DNA of 64,000 bases from Alicyclobacillus sp. SO9 (GCF_016406125.1 NZ_CP066339.1:2604001-2668000), one strand, 5' to 3'; numbered from the stretch's first letter, positions 25,453 through 35,452 are shown. Numbers and translations: made by a program. The notes: generated from the sequence alone by a model not told the origin.

Positions 25453-26829
25453 TCAAGATGTCATGGGGTCAACCCGTGCTACAAGCCAACTTTTCTCCCA
25501 GTCCAGAAGGGTTTTTTCAATGTTGCCTGGAACCGGTGTCTGTGAGTGCTGCTCCAGAAACGTCAGCCAGTGACGACAGTTACGCTCTGCATCTAATCCA
25601 CGGATAAAACTCGATTCTGAAATCCGGTACACGCGTACGGCACCCGTTTCCTTGATGTCTGCTATCCGTGCCAATTCCCCTGTTACCGAAGGCTCGTCGG
25701 CAGTAGCGATAACGTTGAAGTTCGGCTGAACGATAAGTGTCTGCTTGGACCTTGTCTCTGGGCTCACGGATGTTTGACCTGTTGTTAGCAATTGTTGACA
25801 AAGATCTGTAGTTTGAAACCACTGTTGTCCAGATTCGTCTTCTCCAATGCGAATCAGACCAAGGTGCATCATCATTTTTACAATTCGTTCTCGCCAGACA
25901 CTGTCAACAGAGTCATAGTAGTACTCGTTTACAAACGGGGCTACGGCTTTGAGCATGGAATCGAGGTTTACCCAGTCGTCTTTTGTCAGGGCGAATAGTT
26001 TGACAATGACAGGCAGCTTTAAAATTGCCCTGCGATATAAAGATATGTAGAATATCGCCATGGATCTCTCACGATTGACGGCACTGTCTTCAAGCCATTC
26101 ATCACTCAGTTGTGTAACGGCGAGAAGTCCGTCGTCGCGTTCTTCAATCAAGCGATTTGAAAAAGCGTAGTCATACATTAAGGCAAATCTGTCCGGATAG
26201 TCATGGAAGCGGCGCCCGTAGCCAAATCTCCATCCGCCGTTGAGTGTTTCTTCCTGGACTTGCAGCAATTGTAGCAATCGAATCAGGTGTCTCTTATAGA
26301 TGGCTCCGTCTTGCGTCAAAGTCACTTCTTGGTTTCGAACATATTCGAGAAATACGTCAAGGTCCTGTGCTAGGACATGCTGCTCGTCCGAATAAATCAA
26401 AGGGCCATCCTTGTCAAGAATGAGTTTCTCCCGAAAACTATCTGTTACATGTTTGTAAATAAAGGCTCGGATCTCTTGCGGAATGCAGTATCCACTTCGA
26501 TTGTTTGTAACTCGAGAAGTGGGAAACAGCCACCCTTCTGTGACGGCCGCGTCGATGAGGTCTTCAGTCCCAAACCATGCAGTAAGTTCTTCTCTTGCGT
26601 ACACTCGGTCCTGTTCCAAGCATAAACGAAGCAGCCCCAACTCTCGTCCAACGTACCATTTGTGCGTTTGTGCGGTCACAAATGAAGACAATCTAAAGTT
26701 CAGAGCAATTTCCTGATGGAGAGAAAGTTTAGAGTGCTTTGTGCATTCGAAGGAATAGTGGTTGGCAATTTCCCGCAATGTATTAATATCTGCATAGTTG
26801 AGGCATTCTGATAACCGCAATTGAATCAC
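25453..26829 (-). CDS. Helicase-associated protein, Helicase_C_3-like (XPB partner)
   Basis: A 458-residue protein with no Walker motifs. The N-terminal 250 residues are helical and probably winged-helix-like. The C-terminal part contains LIVQPNFNVIATADEP and VYRISESSFIRGLDAE, which resemble the Helicase_C_3 region (XPB/Ssl2 N-terminal-like) found in many bacterial partners of XPB-type helicases. It starts five bases after the XPB-like gene stop, so the two form an operon and probably a complex. A loose parallel is archaeal XPB-Bax1, but I see no nuclease motif here. Function is inferred from context and this domain. Confidence 0.7.
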   Translation of the reverse strand: MIQLRLSECLNYADINTLREIANHYSFECTKHSKLSLHQEIALNFRLSSFVTAQTHKWYVGRELGLLRLCLEQDRVYAREELTAWFGTEDLIDAAVTEGWLFPTSRVTNNRSGYCIPQEIRAFIYKHVTDSFREKLILDKDGPLIYSDEQHVLAQDLDVFLEYVRNQEVTLTQDGAIYKRHLIRLLQLLQVQEETLNGGWRFGYGRRFHDYPDRFALMYDYAFSNRLIEERDDGLLAVTQLSDEWLEDSAVNRERSMAIFYISLYRRAILKLPVIVKLFALTKDDWVNLDSMLKAVAPFVNEYYYDSVDSVWRERIVKMMMHLGLIRIGEDESGQQWFQTTDLCQQLLTTGQTSVSPETRSKQTLIVQPNFNVIATADEPSVTGELARIADIKETGAVRVYRISESSFIRGLDAERNCRHWLTFLEQHSQTPVPGNIEKTLLDWEKSWLVARVDPMTS

Positions 26830-26834
26830 CCTTT

Positions 26835-28457
26835 CTAGTTTGTCGTTGTCTCTATATCGTAGGTATAGCCCTGTTCTACAAGAAAGCGCTGTCTCTTTCG
26901 TGCTGTTTCTTCCTCAACGGTATTTGCGGATACCAGGGAGTAAAACCAACCTCCCTGGGAACTTGGGCGCAACAGTCTGCCCAAGCGCTGTGCTTCTTCT
27001 TGCCGAGACCCGAAGAGGCCGGAAACCTGAATTCCTACCGAAGCTTCTGGCAGGTTAACAGCCATATTTGCTACTCTTGACAACACCAGAGCATCTTCGG
27101 CTCCGCTGCGAAAAGCTTCGTATAATTGGTTTCGTACCGATGACGGTGTGCTCCCCGTAATCAAAGGGATTCCATATCTCAATGCGATGTCCTTAAGTGA
27201 TTTCAAATAGTGGCCTATAATCAGTATTTTTTGATCCCGATGGCGTTCCATGAGTCGTCCGACGACTTGAATTTTCTTCGAGTTGAGGGCTGCAATTCTG
27301 TGCTGTTCCCTGCGTGAGGCACGCCCGTACTCCCCGCGTTCTTCAACTGGGAGCGGGATCCGTAACTCAACACATTGCACGGACGCTAAATACCCTTGCT
27401 CCTCCAATTCTCGCCAGTCTCCGTCATAGCTTTTAGGACCGATAAGGCTGTATACGTCACTCTCCCTGCCATCTTCCCGAACCAGCGTGGCCGTCAATCC
27501 CAGTCTCCGTGAGCTTTGCAGTTCAGCGGCAAGTCTGAACAGCGGAGCAGGCAGCAGATGCACTTCATCGTAGATGACGAGCCCCCACTTCTCTGCAACG
27601 AGTCGTTTTAGGTGACGGTATTCACCCCGTTTATTCTTCCCGGATATGCGTTGGTAGGTGGTAATGGTAACTGGGGCAACAGGTTTTCTCGGTGAGTAGA
27701 TGCTTACGTGTGTTGCATCCAGTGTGGTGCAGTGCGACACTTCCTGCTGCCACTGTTGTGCAGACACGTCACTTGGTGTGACAATGAGTGTCTGTTTCGA
27801 CAGACGTGTGAGTATTGCCAAGCCAACTATGGTCTTACCGCTTCCACACGGCAAAACAACGACTCCACTTTGGTTAATTCCGTCGCCGAAAAAGGACTGA
27901 ACGGCTTCCTGCTGGTACCCTCGAAGACCTATAGTCATTTTTAGATCCGACTTGAGACTCGGTGCATCCTCGTACTCCACCAAGTCTTCAACAGGTATCT
28001 CATGGCGTGCTAACACCTGTTTCACAAATCCCTGTTCTTCAATTGGAAATGTTACACGGTTTGCGAACACTTGCTCTGCCTTTTCTTGTATCTCAGCAAG
28101 GTTCGTGATAACGCTGTTCCATCGCTCTGCAAAAGTGAGTTGAACGAACTTCGGGCTTACGCGAGTCAGCTTGAACTGTCCCCATTTTGTCATTTCAGAC
28201 ACAATCAACTGCTGTACTTTGAGCGGTATAGGCTGGTCACTGCAGGACCTGAGAAAGCCCAGAACCTCCCGTGGTGTCTTACCCGAGGATGCAGCCTGCC
28301 AAAGTGTTTGAGGGGTAACACGGTACACGTATATGGGGTCTTGGCTCTCCATCAATGTGCTAAACGTGTGCAACTGAAGACGGAGATACGGGAACCGTGA
28401 ATGACTGCCTTGTACAAAGATTTTTCCGTCAGTTTGAATATACAGCGAACTGTGCAT
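26835..28457 (-). CDS. XPB/Rad25-type DNA repair helicase
   Basis: A 540-residue superfamily 2 helicase of the XPB type. The N-terminal 150 residues form a helicase-associated region. Then come the damage-recognition-like part, Walker A LPCGSGKTIVG (about 200), Walker B YDEVHLLPA, the RED motif in VREDGRE, and motif VI EEAQRLGRLLRPS. These are the marks of bacterial and archaeal XPB. DNA opening during repair or transcription-linked repair is the likely role, inferred from the family. The start ATG has only a modest ribosome site (AGAGG). It begins a two-gene unit with the Helicase_C_3 protein. There is no such pair at this place in B. subtilis. Confidence 0.88.
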   Translation of the reverse strand: MHSSLYIQTDGKIFVQGSHSRFPYLRLQLHTFSTLMESQDPIYVYRVTPQTLWQAASSGKTPREVLGFLRSCSDQPIPLKVQQLIVSEMTKWGQFKLTRVSPKFVQLTFAERWNSVITNLAEIQEKAEQVFANRVTFPIEEQGFVKQVLARHEIPVEDLVEYEDAPSLKSDLKMTIGLRGYQQEAVQSFFGDGINQSGVVVLPCGSGKTIVGLAILTRLSKQTLIVTPSDVSAQQWQQEVSHCTTLDATHVSIYSPRKPVAPVTITTYQRISGKNKRGEYRHLKRLVAEKWGLVIYDEVHLLPAPLFRLAAELQSSRRLGLTATLVREDGRESDVYSLIGPKSYDGDWRELEEQGYLASVQCVELRIPLPVEERGEYGRASRREQHRIAALNSKKIQVVGRLMERHRDQKILIIGHYLKSLKDIALRYGIPLITGSTPSSVRNQLYEAFRSGAEDALVLSRVANMAVNLPEASVGIQVSGLFGSRQEEAQRLGRLLRPSSQGGWFYSLVSANTVEEETARKRQRFLVEQGYTYDIETTTN

Positions 28458-28624
28458 GGGTTTCGCCTCTGCGTAAGTAGAATCTGTACTAGGTAGTTGC
28501 CGCTAAGCACTATGCATCACGATATCTCTAGTATGAGTTAGAGAAGTATGACGTATACCAATGAGCGTGTATGGATTTGCTAAATTAAGAGGGGAGTTCG
28601 TGACCAAGGCTGCCAGGGAAGGAC

Positions 28625-28652
28625 AAAAAAAGAGAGGCACAATGTGTGCCCC
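28625..28652 (-). terminator. Terminator between tyrA and the XPB operon
   Basis: On the minus strand a stem of eight pairs (28634-28641 with 28645-28652, one G-U) and a three-base loop is followed by seven Us. It lies 145 bases after the tyrA stop and 170 bases before the XPB start. It probably ends the trp-aro operon. Confidence 0.75.
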
Positions 28653-28708
28653 CAAATAGGTTTTGCTAGGAGTGGAGAGAAATCAGAACATAACACCCTT
28701 CGAATTCA

Positions 28709-28737
28709 AGAATATATTGTTATGGAAGCGCTGTCAA
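28709..28737 (-). promoter_or_regulatory. Sigma-A-like promoter upstream of the terminator
   Basis: TTGACA (28737-28732), 17-base spacer, TATTCT (28714-28709) on the minus strand. It lies after the tyrA stop but before the terminator at 28625-28652. Transcription would start near 28702 and meet the terminator after about 75 bases, so it makes either a short RNA or an attenuated leader of the helicase operon. The rest of the 339-base gap 28458-28796 shows no gene. Confidence 0.55.
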
Positions 28738-28796
28738 GACTAAATCTTCAGAAATATAAGTTTCTCCCTGAGTTTTTTACAGTACTCAGAAAATCT

Positions 28797-29699
28797 TCAC
28801 ACATTACTGGTATTTCCCTTCTCCGTTTCCCAGAGCAGTCGGGCTGCTCTTGACTTCTCAAGGGCTTCTTTCAGCCTAATCTCATCACCTTGTTCCAGTA
28901 CATCGACAAAATGCTCCAACTCATTGATGACCTTTTTTAGGTGAGTGGCCGTTTGAACGCGATTGAACAGCAGGGTGCTCGTCCAAAAGCCGGATGGAGA
29001 AGCAGCCAACCGTGTAACGTCGCGAAACCCGGGGCCGCAGTACTTGGCACTCAGTGCGGGCAGCGTTTCTTTCATATCTTGATAAGCCAGCATACTGGCT
29101 AAAGATGTGAGGTGTATACCGTGGCTGACAACAGCCATTAGACTGTCGTGCTGTTCCGCTGATGCAACAGTTCCGAAATCAGCGCCGATACTTTCAATCA
29201 ATGTTCGAAGTCTCTCGGCAGCAGGCCATCCTTCAATGGTCAGCCAACTCCGGTTTGTAAAGAGGTCTGCCGTCGCTTCTAAGGGCCCCTCGCTAGCTAA
29301 TCCAGCCATGGGGTGGGTTGGTGCAAACCGCTCTTCAAGATGGAGTGCCTGCGCAGCATGACACAGCGGCAACTTCACACTGCACACGTCCATCAGGATG
29401 TCCGCCAATTGGGAGACCTTGTGCATGAACTGAACAGCCGTGGAAACAGGTAACGCCAAAATTGCCAAATCGTACTTTTGTTCGGGGGCAGGCAATGCGG
29501 AGAAGACATTCGTGAATCTGCCGCTTCTCAGCAGGATAGTTCGATGCTCTTCGCTTTTTTCCACTCCGTCTATTACACAGGCATGACCCAGTCTTTCACG
29601 CAACGCATATGCCGCGGAGGCGCCAATTAGACCGCACCCAACAATGAGGATTGAGCGCGGTCTGAATTCAGCACACCGTTCGTCATCTTTGTGTTGCAT
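28797..29699 (-). CDS. tyrA: Prephenate dehydrogenase
   Basis: A 300-residue NAD-dependent prephenate dehydrogenase for tyrosine synthesis. The Rossmann motif is [12 protein letters not shown] (about residues 19-30). APTHPMAGL and the substrate-binding [18 protein letters not shown] follow. The length covers only the catalytic part. The C-terminal ACT regulatory domain of B. subtilis TyrA (about 370 residues) is absent, so feedback control by tyrosine may differ. It overlaps the aroF stop by 17 bases and is the last gene of the aromatic operon. Confidence 0.92.
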   Translation of the reverse strand: MQHKDDERCAEFRPRSILIVGCGLIGASAAYALRERLGHACVIDGVEKSEEHRTILLRSGRFTNVFSALPAPEQKYDLAILALPVSTAVQFMHKVSQLADILMDVCSVKLPLCHAAQALHLEERFAPTHPMAGLASEGPLEATADLFTNRSWLTIEGWPAAERLRTLIESIGADFGTVASAEQHDSLMAVVSHGIHLTSLASMLAYQDMKETLPALSAKYCGPGFRDVTRLAASPSGFWTSTLLFNRVQTATHLKKVINELEHFVDVLEQGDEIRLKEALEKSRAARLLWETEKGNTSNV

Positions 29700-30735
29700 A
29701 GTCGACTTCTTCGTCTATACTGTTATCTTCGCTGTGAAGGGCGGCTGCGATTTGTTGTACTTCACGAAGCATCTTGTCAAATCCCGGCAACGTTAAGGAT
29801 TGGGCACCGTCGGACCAAGCCTCTGTCGGATTTGGATGAATCTCAACGATAAGTCCATCTGCTCCAGCAGCAATTGCAGCCCGCGACATGGCATTGACAT
29901 ACCTCGAGTGGCCGACACCGTGACTTGGGTCCACGATGACGGGTAAATGAGACAGGTGCTGTACTACTGGAACTGCGTTCAAGTCCAGCGTGTTACGAGT
30001 GTAGGTTTCAAAGGTGCGAATACCTCGCTCACACAGGATGACATTTGGGTTTCCTTCCGATAGAACGTATTCCGCCGACATCAGCCACTCTTCGATAGTT
30101 GCTGAAAGTCCCCTTTTTAAGAGTACCGGTTTCTGAGTCTTTCCGACTGCTTTTAACAACGGATAGTTTTGCATGTTTCTTGCACCGATTTGAAAGATAT
30201 CCACATATTCTCCGACCAGATTCACCAAGTCGGGCTCCATGACTTCAGAGACCACCGGCAGTCCCGTTGCTTCGCGGGCCAGTGCCAAGTACTTGAGTCC
30301 TTCCTCTCCAAGTCCTTGAAACGAATACGGGGACGATCTCGGTTTATAAGCCCCTCCCCGCAGGATATGCCCCCCGGACGCCTTGACCGCTTGGGCTACT
30401 TGAATGATCTGATCTCTCGATTCAACGGAACAGGGCCCCGCCATCACCGTAGGTTGGCCCGCACCGATTTTCACTGAACCCACTTGGACCACTGTATTGT
30501 CGGGGTGGAATGCCCGGTTGGCAAGTTTAAAGGGGTTGCTGACGGAGACCATCTTTTCTACCCCAGGCATGCTGTCCAGCGGCAGTTCCAATGCCTTCTG
30601 CTTATTTCCGATGACACCTACGACGGTTTGTTCCTCGCCTTCAGAGACGTGTACGCCTAATCCTTTATCTTTTAGCACCTTTACCACATCCTGTACCTGT
30701 ACCTTCGTTGCTCCGTTTTTCATAACCACAATCAT
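29683..30735 (-). CDS. aroF: 3-deoxy-7-phosphoheptulonate synthase, type I-beta with regulatory domain
   Basis: A 350-residue DAHP synthase that commits phosphoenolpyruvate and erythrose 4-phosphate to aromatic synthesis. Residues 1-70 form a ferredoxin-like regulatory domain ([11 protein letters not shown]..). The catalytic barrel has [36 protein letters not shown] and VDPSHGVGH. This two-domain type is feedback-regulated in several thermophiles, such as Thermotoga. It lies 36 bases after trpA, at the place where B. subtilis has hisC. Having the first pathway enzyme inside the trp transcript couples carbon entry to TRAP control, which is my inference. Confidence 0.93.
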   Translation of the reverse strand: MIVVMKNGATKVQVQDVVKVLKDKGLGVHVSEGEEQTVVGVIGNKQKALELPLDSMPGVEKMVSVSNPFKLANRAFHPDNTVVQVGSVKIGAGQPTVMAGPCSVESRDQIIQVAQAVKASGGHILRGGAYKPRSSPYSFQGLGEEGLKYLALAREATGLPVVSEVMEPDLVNLVGEYVDIFQIGARNMQNYPLLKAVGKTQKPVLLKRGLSATIEEWLMSAEYVLSEGNPNVILCERGIRTFETYTRNTLDLNAVPVVQHLSHLPVIVDPSHGVGHSRYVNAMSRAAIAAGADGLIVEIHPNPTEAWSDGAQSLTLPGFDKMLREVQQIAAALHSEDNSIDEEVDYATQR

Positions 30736-30771
30736 TTCTCCACTTCCTCTCTGTTTAGGAAATTGGCCGTT

Positions 30772-31593
30772 CTATGCGTTCATTGCCCCCATCAGGCTGC
30801 TCACGAATGGGACAACTTGCTCAATAATTCGTTCTGTAGCCATCTTATCACTTAATTCCACTGACGCCAGTGCTTGCTCTAACCGCCTAATAACAGCACT
30901 TCCAACAATCACTCCGTCTGCATACTGGGAGATGGCTGCTGCTTGGCTTGGGGTGCTGACTCCAAAGCCGACGGCGAGCGGCAGAGAAGTATACCTTCTT
31001 GCGGTGTCCACCATTTCTTCGACGCGCTGCGATAAGGACTGGCGCTCGCCTGTTACGCCGAGGGCCGAAACGCAGTAGACAAACCCCTCTGCTCGTTCGC
31101 AAATGCGTTGTATCCGCTGTTCGGAGGACACAGGTGTAATTAGGGGAATCAATGCAATGCCATTGGCAGTTGCATGGTCTCTTAACCTGTCTGTTTCTTC
31201 AAAAGGCAAGTCGGGAATAATTACGCCGTCCGCGCCGCTTTTCGCCGTTTCGCGAAAGAACGCTTGCGGGGAAAACTGCAGGACGGGGTTCACGTAGGTA
31301 AATAACACCAGCCCTTTATTTGGATGGCGGTGCCTTAGTTCCGCCGCCAATTTAAAAACCTCCGGCAAGGAGAACCCTGCCTTAATACTGCGCAATGATG
31401 CGTTTTGAATCACAGGTCCGTCTGCTAACGGATCGGAGTATGGAACACCAATCTCTACGATGTCAGCACCCGCCGTCAAAACAGCGTCGAACAGTTGGAG
31501 AGACATGTCAAACGTTGGGTCACCGGCGGTCAAAAATGGCATGAAGGCTGCGGACCGCTGCGCGTTTTGAAATGCTTTCTCTATTCTGTTCAT
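30772..31593 (-). CDS. trpA: Tryptophan synthase alpha subunit
   Basis: A 273-residue TrpA that cleaves indole-3-glycerol phosphate to indole and glyceraldehyde 3-phosphate. The catalytic Glu is in [16 protein letters not shown] (about residues 47-62), the second acid in [10 protein letters not shown], and the phosphate loop in VGFGVSTP and DGVIVGSA. The N-terminus [17 protein letters not shown] is typical. The start overlaps the trpB stop (ATGA), so the two subunits are co-translated. Confidence 0.96.
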   Translation of the reverse strand: MNRIEKAFQNAQRSAAFMPFLTAGDPTFDMSLQLFDAVLTAGADIVEIGVPYSDPLADGPVIQNASLRSIKAGFSLPEVFKLAAELRHRHPNKGLVLFTYVNPVLQFSPQAFFRETAKSGADGVIIPDLPFEETDRLRDHATANGIALIPLITPVSSEQRIQRICERAEGFVYCVSALGVTGERQSLSQRVEEMVDTARRYTSLPLAVGFGVSTPSQAAAISQYADGVIVGSAVIRRLEQALASVELSDKMATERIIEQVVPFVSSLMGAMNA

Positions 31594-32795
31594 TGTTGGT
31601 CCGCCCCCCTCTGTTCCAGAGCCGCCACTTGCTCAACATCCTTATCTCCGCGTCCGGACAGACAAATGACCATTGAATGAGTCTTTTCCAGATGTGGTGC
31701 AGTTTTTATGGCCTGTGCTATCGCATGCGCACTCTCAAGTGCTGGAATGATGCCCTCAAGTTTCGACAGGAGATAAAAGGCGTCCAACGCCTCCTTGTCC
31801 GTAATTGGGTGATATGCGGCGCGTCCGGTTGAGTACAACCACGCGTGTTCCGGCCCTATTCCGGGATAGTCCAAGCCTGCCGAAATGGAATAGGCCGGTC
31901 GTACCTGGCCAAACTCGTCCTGCAACAGGTACGTCATTGATCCGTGCAGAACACCAGGTCTCCCTTTTGCAAGGCTCAATGCGTGCATTGCTCCTTCTTC
32001 AGATTTACCTGCAGCTTCTGTCGCCACGAGTGCCACTGATGTATCCTCAATAAACGGATAGAACATCCCCATTGCATTACTTCCACCGCCCACGCACGCC
32101 ATCACAGTATCAGGCAGACGGCCCTCAACTTCAGCCATCTGTTCCTTGGTCTCGTCTCCAATAATTCTTTGAAACTCGCGAACCATCTGTGGATAAGGAT
32201 GGGGGCCGACGACCGATCCAATAATGTAATACGTGTCTTCTACATGAGCAACCCAGTACCTTATGGCCTCGTTGGTTGCGTCTTTCAATGTTCGCGTACC
32301 GGACAGTGCAGGCACCACTTCTGCGCCAAGCATTTTCATACGGAAGACATTTAGGGCCTGCCGTCGCATGTCCTCTTCACCCATAAACACCTTACACTCC
32401 AGGCCGAACAGAGCTGCAACGGTGGCTGTGGCGACACCGTGCTGGCCAGCACCGGTCTCAGCAATGATTTTTTTCTTGCCAGTGTATTTAGCCAATAATG
32501 CTTGCCCAATAGTATTATTAATTTTGTGAGCACCAGTATGGTTTAAATCCTCGCGTTTGAGATAGATTTTCGCGCCCCCAAGGTGCTCGGTCAGGCGTTC
32601 TGCATAGTACAGAGGCGTAGGGCGCCCTGCATATTGCCGCAAATAGTATGCTAAGTCCCGATTAAATTCTGGATCCGCAATATAGTGGTTAAAGTCCTGT
32701 TCCAGTTGGTGCAGTGCGGGCATTAAGGTCTCTGGGACAAACCTTCCACCAAAATCCCCAAACCGTCCGTTCATATCTGGTAGCGCTTCAGTCAA
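31590..32795 (-). CDS. trpB: Tryptophan synthase beta subunit
   Basis: A 401-residue TrpB that condenses indole with serine using pyridoxal phosphate. The PLP lysine is about residue 91 in HTGAHKINN; the phosphate-binding loop is [23 protein letters not shown] and the C-terminal [11 protein letters not shown] are also present. The N-terminal [14 protein letters not shown] is the TrpB1 signature. It overlaps trpF upstream by eight bases and trpA downstream by four. Confidence 0.97.
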   Translation of the reverse strand: MTEALPDMNGRFGDFGGRFVPETLMPALHQLEQDFNHYIADPEFNRDLAYYLRQYAGRPTPLYYAERLTEHLGGAKIYLKREDLNHTGAHKINNTIGQALLAKYTGKKKIIAETGAGQHGVATATVAALFGLECKVFMGEEDMRRQALNVFRMKMLGAEVVPALSGTRTLKDATNEAIRYWVAHVEDTYYIIGSVVGPHPYPQMVREFQRIIGDETKEQMAEVEGRLPDTVMACVGGGSNAMGMFYPFIEDTSVALVATEAAGKSEEGAMHALSLAKGRPGVLHGSMTYLLQDEFGQVRPAYSISAGLDYPGIGPEHAWLYSTGRAAYHPITDKEALDAFYLLSKLEGIIPALESAHAIAQAIKTAPHLEKTHSMVICLSGRGDKDVEQVAALEQRGADQQ

Positions 32796-33471
32796 GTTGT
32801 TTCACCGCCTCTATCATGTCTGAAATACGTTGTGGGGATTTTCTTCCGTTCTCCTCTACACCTGAAGACACGTCAATCCCAAACGGGTGCCAATACTTTC
32901 GCAATTGATGAAGGTTTGCCGGCTTGAGACCGCCAGCAATCCAAATCTCCGAACTAGATGGCATTTTAGCCAAAAAGTCGTCATCAAAGAGCAGGGGCAA
33001 TAAGGACCAGTCAAACTGCAGGCCAAAGCCGCCTGTGACCCCTTCATTGCTTTCGTTGCTGGGAGCAGGCGCATCCAACAGGATTGCGTCTGTAACCGCA
33101 CTGTATTGTAAAACCGCCTCTCTCATCCTCTGAAGGTCCTGGTGCCCGTGAGCCGTTACGGACTTCCAAACTCTCAATCCCGCCTTTTGCAGAACTTGGC
33201 AGTCTGCTACGGTCTCACTGCCGTGCAATTGGACTCCATCCAACTTCGCAGTCTTTGCTGTCTGCATGACTTCACGTGCCGGAGTATTGACGAATACACC
33301 CATCGTTCTGCAACTTTGGTGAACGGATTCGCGAATGAGTTTGGCATTGACTGGATGCACGTAACGCCGGCTCTTTCTTACAAAAATAATTCCGATGTAA
33401 TGGACTGCTGGCTCCTCAGTAAAAGACAAATCGTCTCCAGGTTGGATCCCGCAGATTTTGAGTTGTGTCAT
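32788..33471 (-). CDS. trpF: Phosphoribosylanthranilate isomerase
   Basis: A 227-residue TrpF that performs the Amadori rearrangement of phosphoribosylanthranilate. The active-site Cys is in KICGIQ (residue about 7). [15 protein letters not shown] and [11 protein letters not shown] are the other family marks, and the barrel ends with the phosphate loop [13 protein letters not shown]. The acidic/serine insertion NESNEGV before GGFG is longer than usual. Overlaps: trpC by four bases upstream, trpB by eight downstream. Confidence 0.94.
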   Translation of the reverse strand: MTQLKICGIQPGDDLSFTEEPAVHYIGIIFVRKSRRYVHPVNAKLIRESVHQSCRTMGVFVNTPAREVMQTAKTAKLDGVQLHGSETVADCQVLQKAGLRVWKSVTAHGHQDLQRMREAVLQYSAVTDAILLDAPAPSNESNEGVTGGFGLQFDWSLLPLLFDDDFLAKMPSSSEIWIAGGLKPANLHQLRKYWHPFGIDVSSGVEENGRKSPQRISDMIEAVKQLD

Positions 33472-34292
33472 CGTTGAACTCCATCTGTTCTGGCAGACAA
33501 TTGGCTTTGTCTTGGCTGTTGAAGGGAAGCAAACAAGTCTTTTAGCTGCCTGTCTGAAGCAGCCTGTCGCATCAGAGATTCTCCAACAAGCAGACCGTCA
33601 ACACCGGCTGCTGCCATTCGTTTCGCGTCGTCTGGGGTTTTAATACCACTCTCGGCGATGACCGGTAAGTCAGACGGCACCAGTTTCATCACCTGCTCAG
33701 TTACACCTAAGTCTACATGGAATGACTTCAAATCGCGGTTATTGATGCCAAGCACTGAAGGTCCTGCACTCACAGCTGCTTCAAGTTCGCCTTCGCGGTG
33801 TACCTCGATAAGCACGTCAAGTCCACAATCCTTTGCATGGTCAGCCAACTCGTGCAGTCGGTCTCCAGGCAACGCTGCACAGATTAAGAGGACTGCGTCA
33901 GCACCAGCTGCTACAGCTTCATGAATCTGGACCTCATCAATGATAAAGTCCTTTCGCAAAATCGGAGCTTTGACCTGTTCTCGCACAGCAGCAAGGTCCT
34001 CTATGCTTCCTTGAAAATACTGTTCGTCCGTCAAGACAGAAATGGCAGCTGCCCCGTAAGCTTCGTACAGAGTGGCCGTAGCGACTGGATTGAAGTTGGG
34101 CTGGATCAGTCCTTTCGACGGACTGGCTTTTTTCACCTCAGCCACGATGGACAACTGTGCACCGGTTCGAATGCTGGCAGCAAACCCTGCCTGTGACGTA
34201 CGCACCGCAGGCTCCATCAATTCCTTCCGGTGCCTCAACGCGTCAACTTCAATCTGCTTTGTTTCAAGAATCTTGGATAGAAATTCACTCAC
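33468..34292 (-). CDS. trpC: Indole-3-glycerol-phosphate synthase
   Basis: A 274-residue TrpC that closes the indole ring. Catalytic parts are visible: the first lysine in EVKKASPSKG, the general acid in LRKDFIIDEVQI, and INNRDLKSF and IAESGIKTPDD. The N-terminal helix FLSKILETKQIEVDALR is the usual extra helix. It overlaps trpD upstream and trpF downstream by four bases each. The last 20 residues are polar and extend beyond the normal end. Confidence 0.96.
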   Translation of the reverse strand: MSEFLSKILETKQIEVDALRHRKELMEPAVRTSQAGFAASIRTGAQLSIVAEVKKASPSKGLIQPNFNPVATATLYEAYGAAAISVLTDEQYFQGSIEDLAAVREQVKAPILRKDFIIDEVQIHEAVAAGADAVLLICAALPGDRLHELADHAKDCGLDVLIEVHREGELEAAVSAGPSVLGINNRDLKSFHVDLGVTEQVMKLVPSDLPVIAESGIKTPDDAKRMAAAGVDGLLVGESLMRQAASDRQLKDLFASLQQPRQSQLSARTDGVQR

Positions 34293-35329
34293 TGTGCGAC
34301 CTCCACGTTGCTATACATGTGAGTTGCATCAATAAACCCTTGCATAACACGCATAGCCTTGCCCGCAGCAATCGCATGCTGCGCTTTTTCAACGCCCTCT
34401 CGCACGCTCTGAGCCAAGCCGCTGACGTAAAGCACAGCACCGGCGTTGTAGGCTACAATATCCCGGGACGGTCCGTTCGTGTCTGTGAATATATTTCGAA
34501 TGAGTCCTGCGTTTTCTTCAGCATTCCCTCCCGTAATTTCCGACAGCGGTGCTCGCTTCAAACCCACATCTTCAGGCTGTAGTGTGAAAGTCTTAACCTT
34601 TCCGTCCTTGACTTCTGCCACCAGCGTGCCTCCGCTTATAGAAAGTTCGTCAATGCCCCCGTGTCCGTGAACAACGAGTGCATGTTTGCTGCCAAGCTGG
34701 GACAGAGCCTCAGCGACCTTCTCAACTAGGTCAGCACGAAATACGCCTAAAACTTGTCGCTGTGGGTTTGCAGGATTGGTAAGGGGTCCGAGGATGTTGA
34801 AAATGGTGCGAAAACCCAGCTCTTGACGGGGTTGTGCTGCGTGTTTCATGGCAGGATGGTATTGGGGTGCAAAGAGAAAGGAGACACCGGTGTCTTCCAA
34901 ACACAGGGTCGCCTCCGAATGCCCGATATCAATTTTGGCACCTAAGGCCTGCAGTACGTCCGCACTGCCGCTGTGGCTTGATACCGCTCTGTTCCCGTGT
35001 TTAGCCACATAAGCTCCTGCTGCAGCCGCAACAAAGGCACTTGCCGTGGATATGTTGAAAGTGTGTCCACCATCGCCGCCGGTACCGCAGGTATCTACAA
35101 TGTCATGTTGCACATCAATGTGCACAGAATGCGATCTCATTGCTTTGGCAAAACCTACAATTTCCGCCACGGTTTCACCGCGGACGCTCATGGCTGCCAG
35201 CAGTCCAGCTGTTTGCACAGGCGAACTCTGTCCTTCCATGAGCAGATTCATGAATGTCTCAGCTTCGTCTGCTGTCAGGGTATTTCCGTTGGCAACAGAT
35301 TTTAGTGTTGTGCGAATAAATTCATGCAT
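34289..35329 (-). CDS. trpD: Anthranilate phosphoribosyltransferase
   Basis: A 346-residue TrpD that transfers phosphoribose from PRPP to anthranilate. The PRPP loop is DTCGTGGDGGHTFNIST (about residues 77-92). KHGNRAVSSHSGSADVLQALG and GLKRAPLSEI complete the site. It is the first gene of the trp unit here because trpE is not upstream. The ATG follows AGGAG within four GAG triplets, so initiation can be controlled by TRAP. A terminator hairpin and a promoter precede it at 35383-35578. Confidence 0.96.
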   Translation of the reverse strand: MHEFIRTTLKSVANGNTLTADEAETFMNLLMEGQSSPVQTAGLLAAMSVRGETVAEIVGFAKAMRSHSVHIDVQHDIVDTCGTGGDGGHTFNISTASAFVAAAAGAYVAKHGNRAVSSHSGSADVLQALGAKIDIGHSEATLCLEDTGVSFLFAPQYHPAMKHAAQPRQELGFRTIFNILGPLTNPANPQRQVLGVFRADLVEKVAEALSQLGSKHALVVHGHGGIDELSISGGTLVAEVKDGKVKTFTLQPEDVGLKRAPLSEITGGNAEENAGLIRNIFTDTNGPSRDIVAYNAGAVLYVSGLAQSVREGVEKAQHAIAAGKAMRVMQGFIDATHMYSNVEVAQ

Positions 35330-35333
35330 TTTA

Positions 35334-35351
35334 CTCGGCTCCTCTCAACTC
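35334..35351 (-). promoter_or_regulatory. Putative TRAP site over the trpD ribosome site
   Basis: The RNA has four GAG triplets each separated by exactly two bases, ending four bases before the trpD ATG and containing its AGGAG. TRAP binds NAG triplets with two- or three-base spacing. Binding here would block translation of trpD. Confidence 0.65.
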
Positions 35352-35382
35352 TGTTTGCACCGTTGAAACCGACAGGATAAAT

Positions 35383-35420
35383 AAAAAACCACACGTTAGG
35401 TACGTGAACCTAACCTGCGG
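35383..35420 (-). terminator. trp leader attenuator (terminator hairpin)
   Basis: On the minus strand CCGCA-g-GTTAGGT pairs with ACCTAAC-g-TGTGG around a six-base loop, followed by six Us (35388-35383). It lies 54 bases before trpD and after the NAG cluster, which is the order of a TRAP-controlled attenuator. Confidence 0.8.
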
Positions 35421-35452
35421 ATGCTGATGGCAGCATGCAACTTACCCGTTGT

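Noticed and set aside
28644-28853. A 69-codon plus-strand frame over the tyrA terminator region
   Set aside because: No ribosome site, crosses the terminator and the end of tyrA; no recognisable family.
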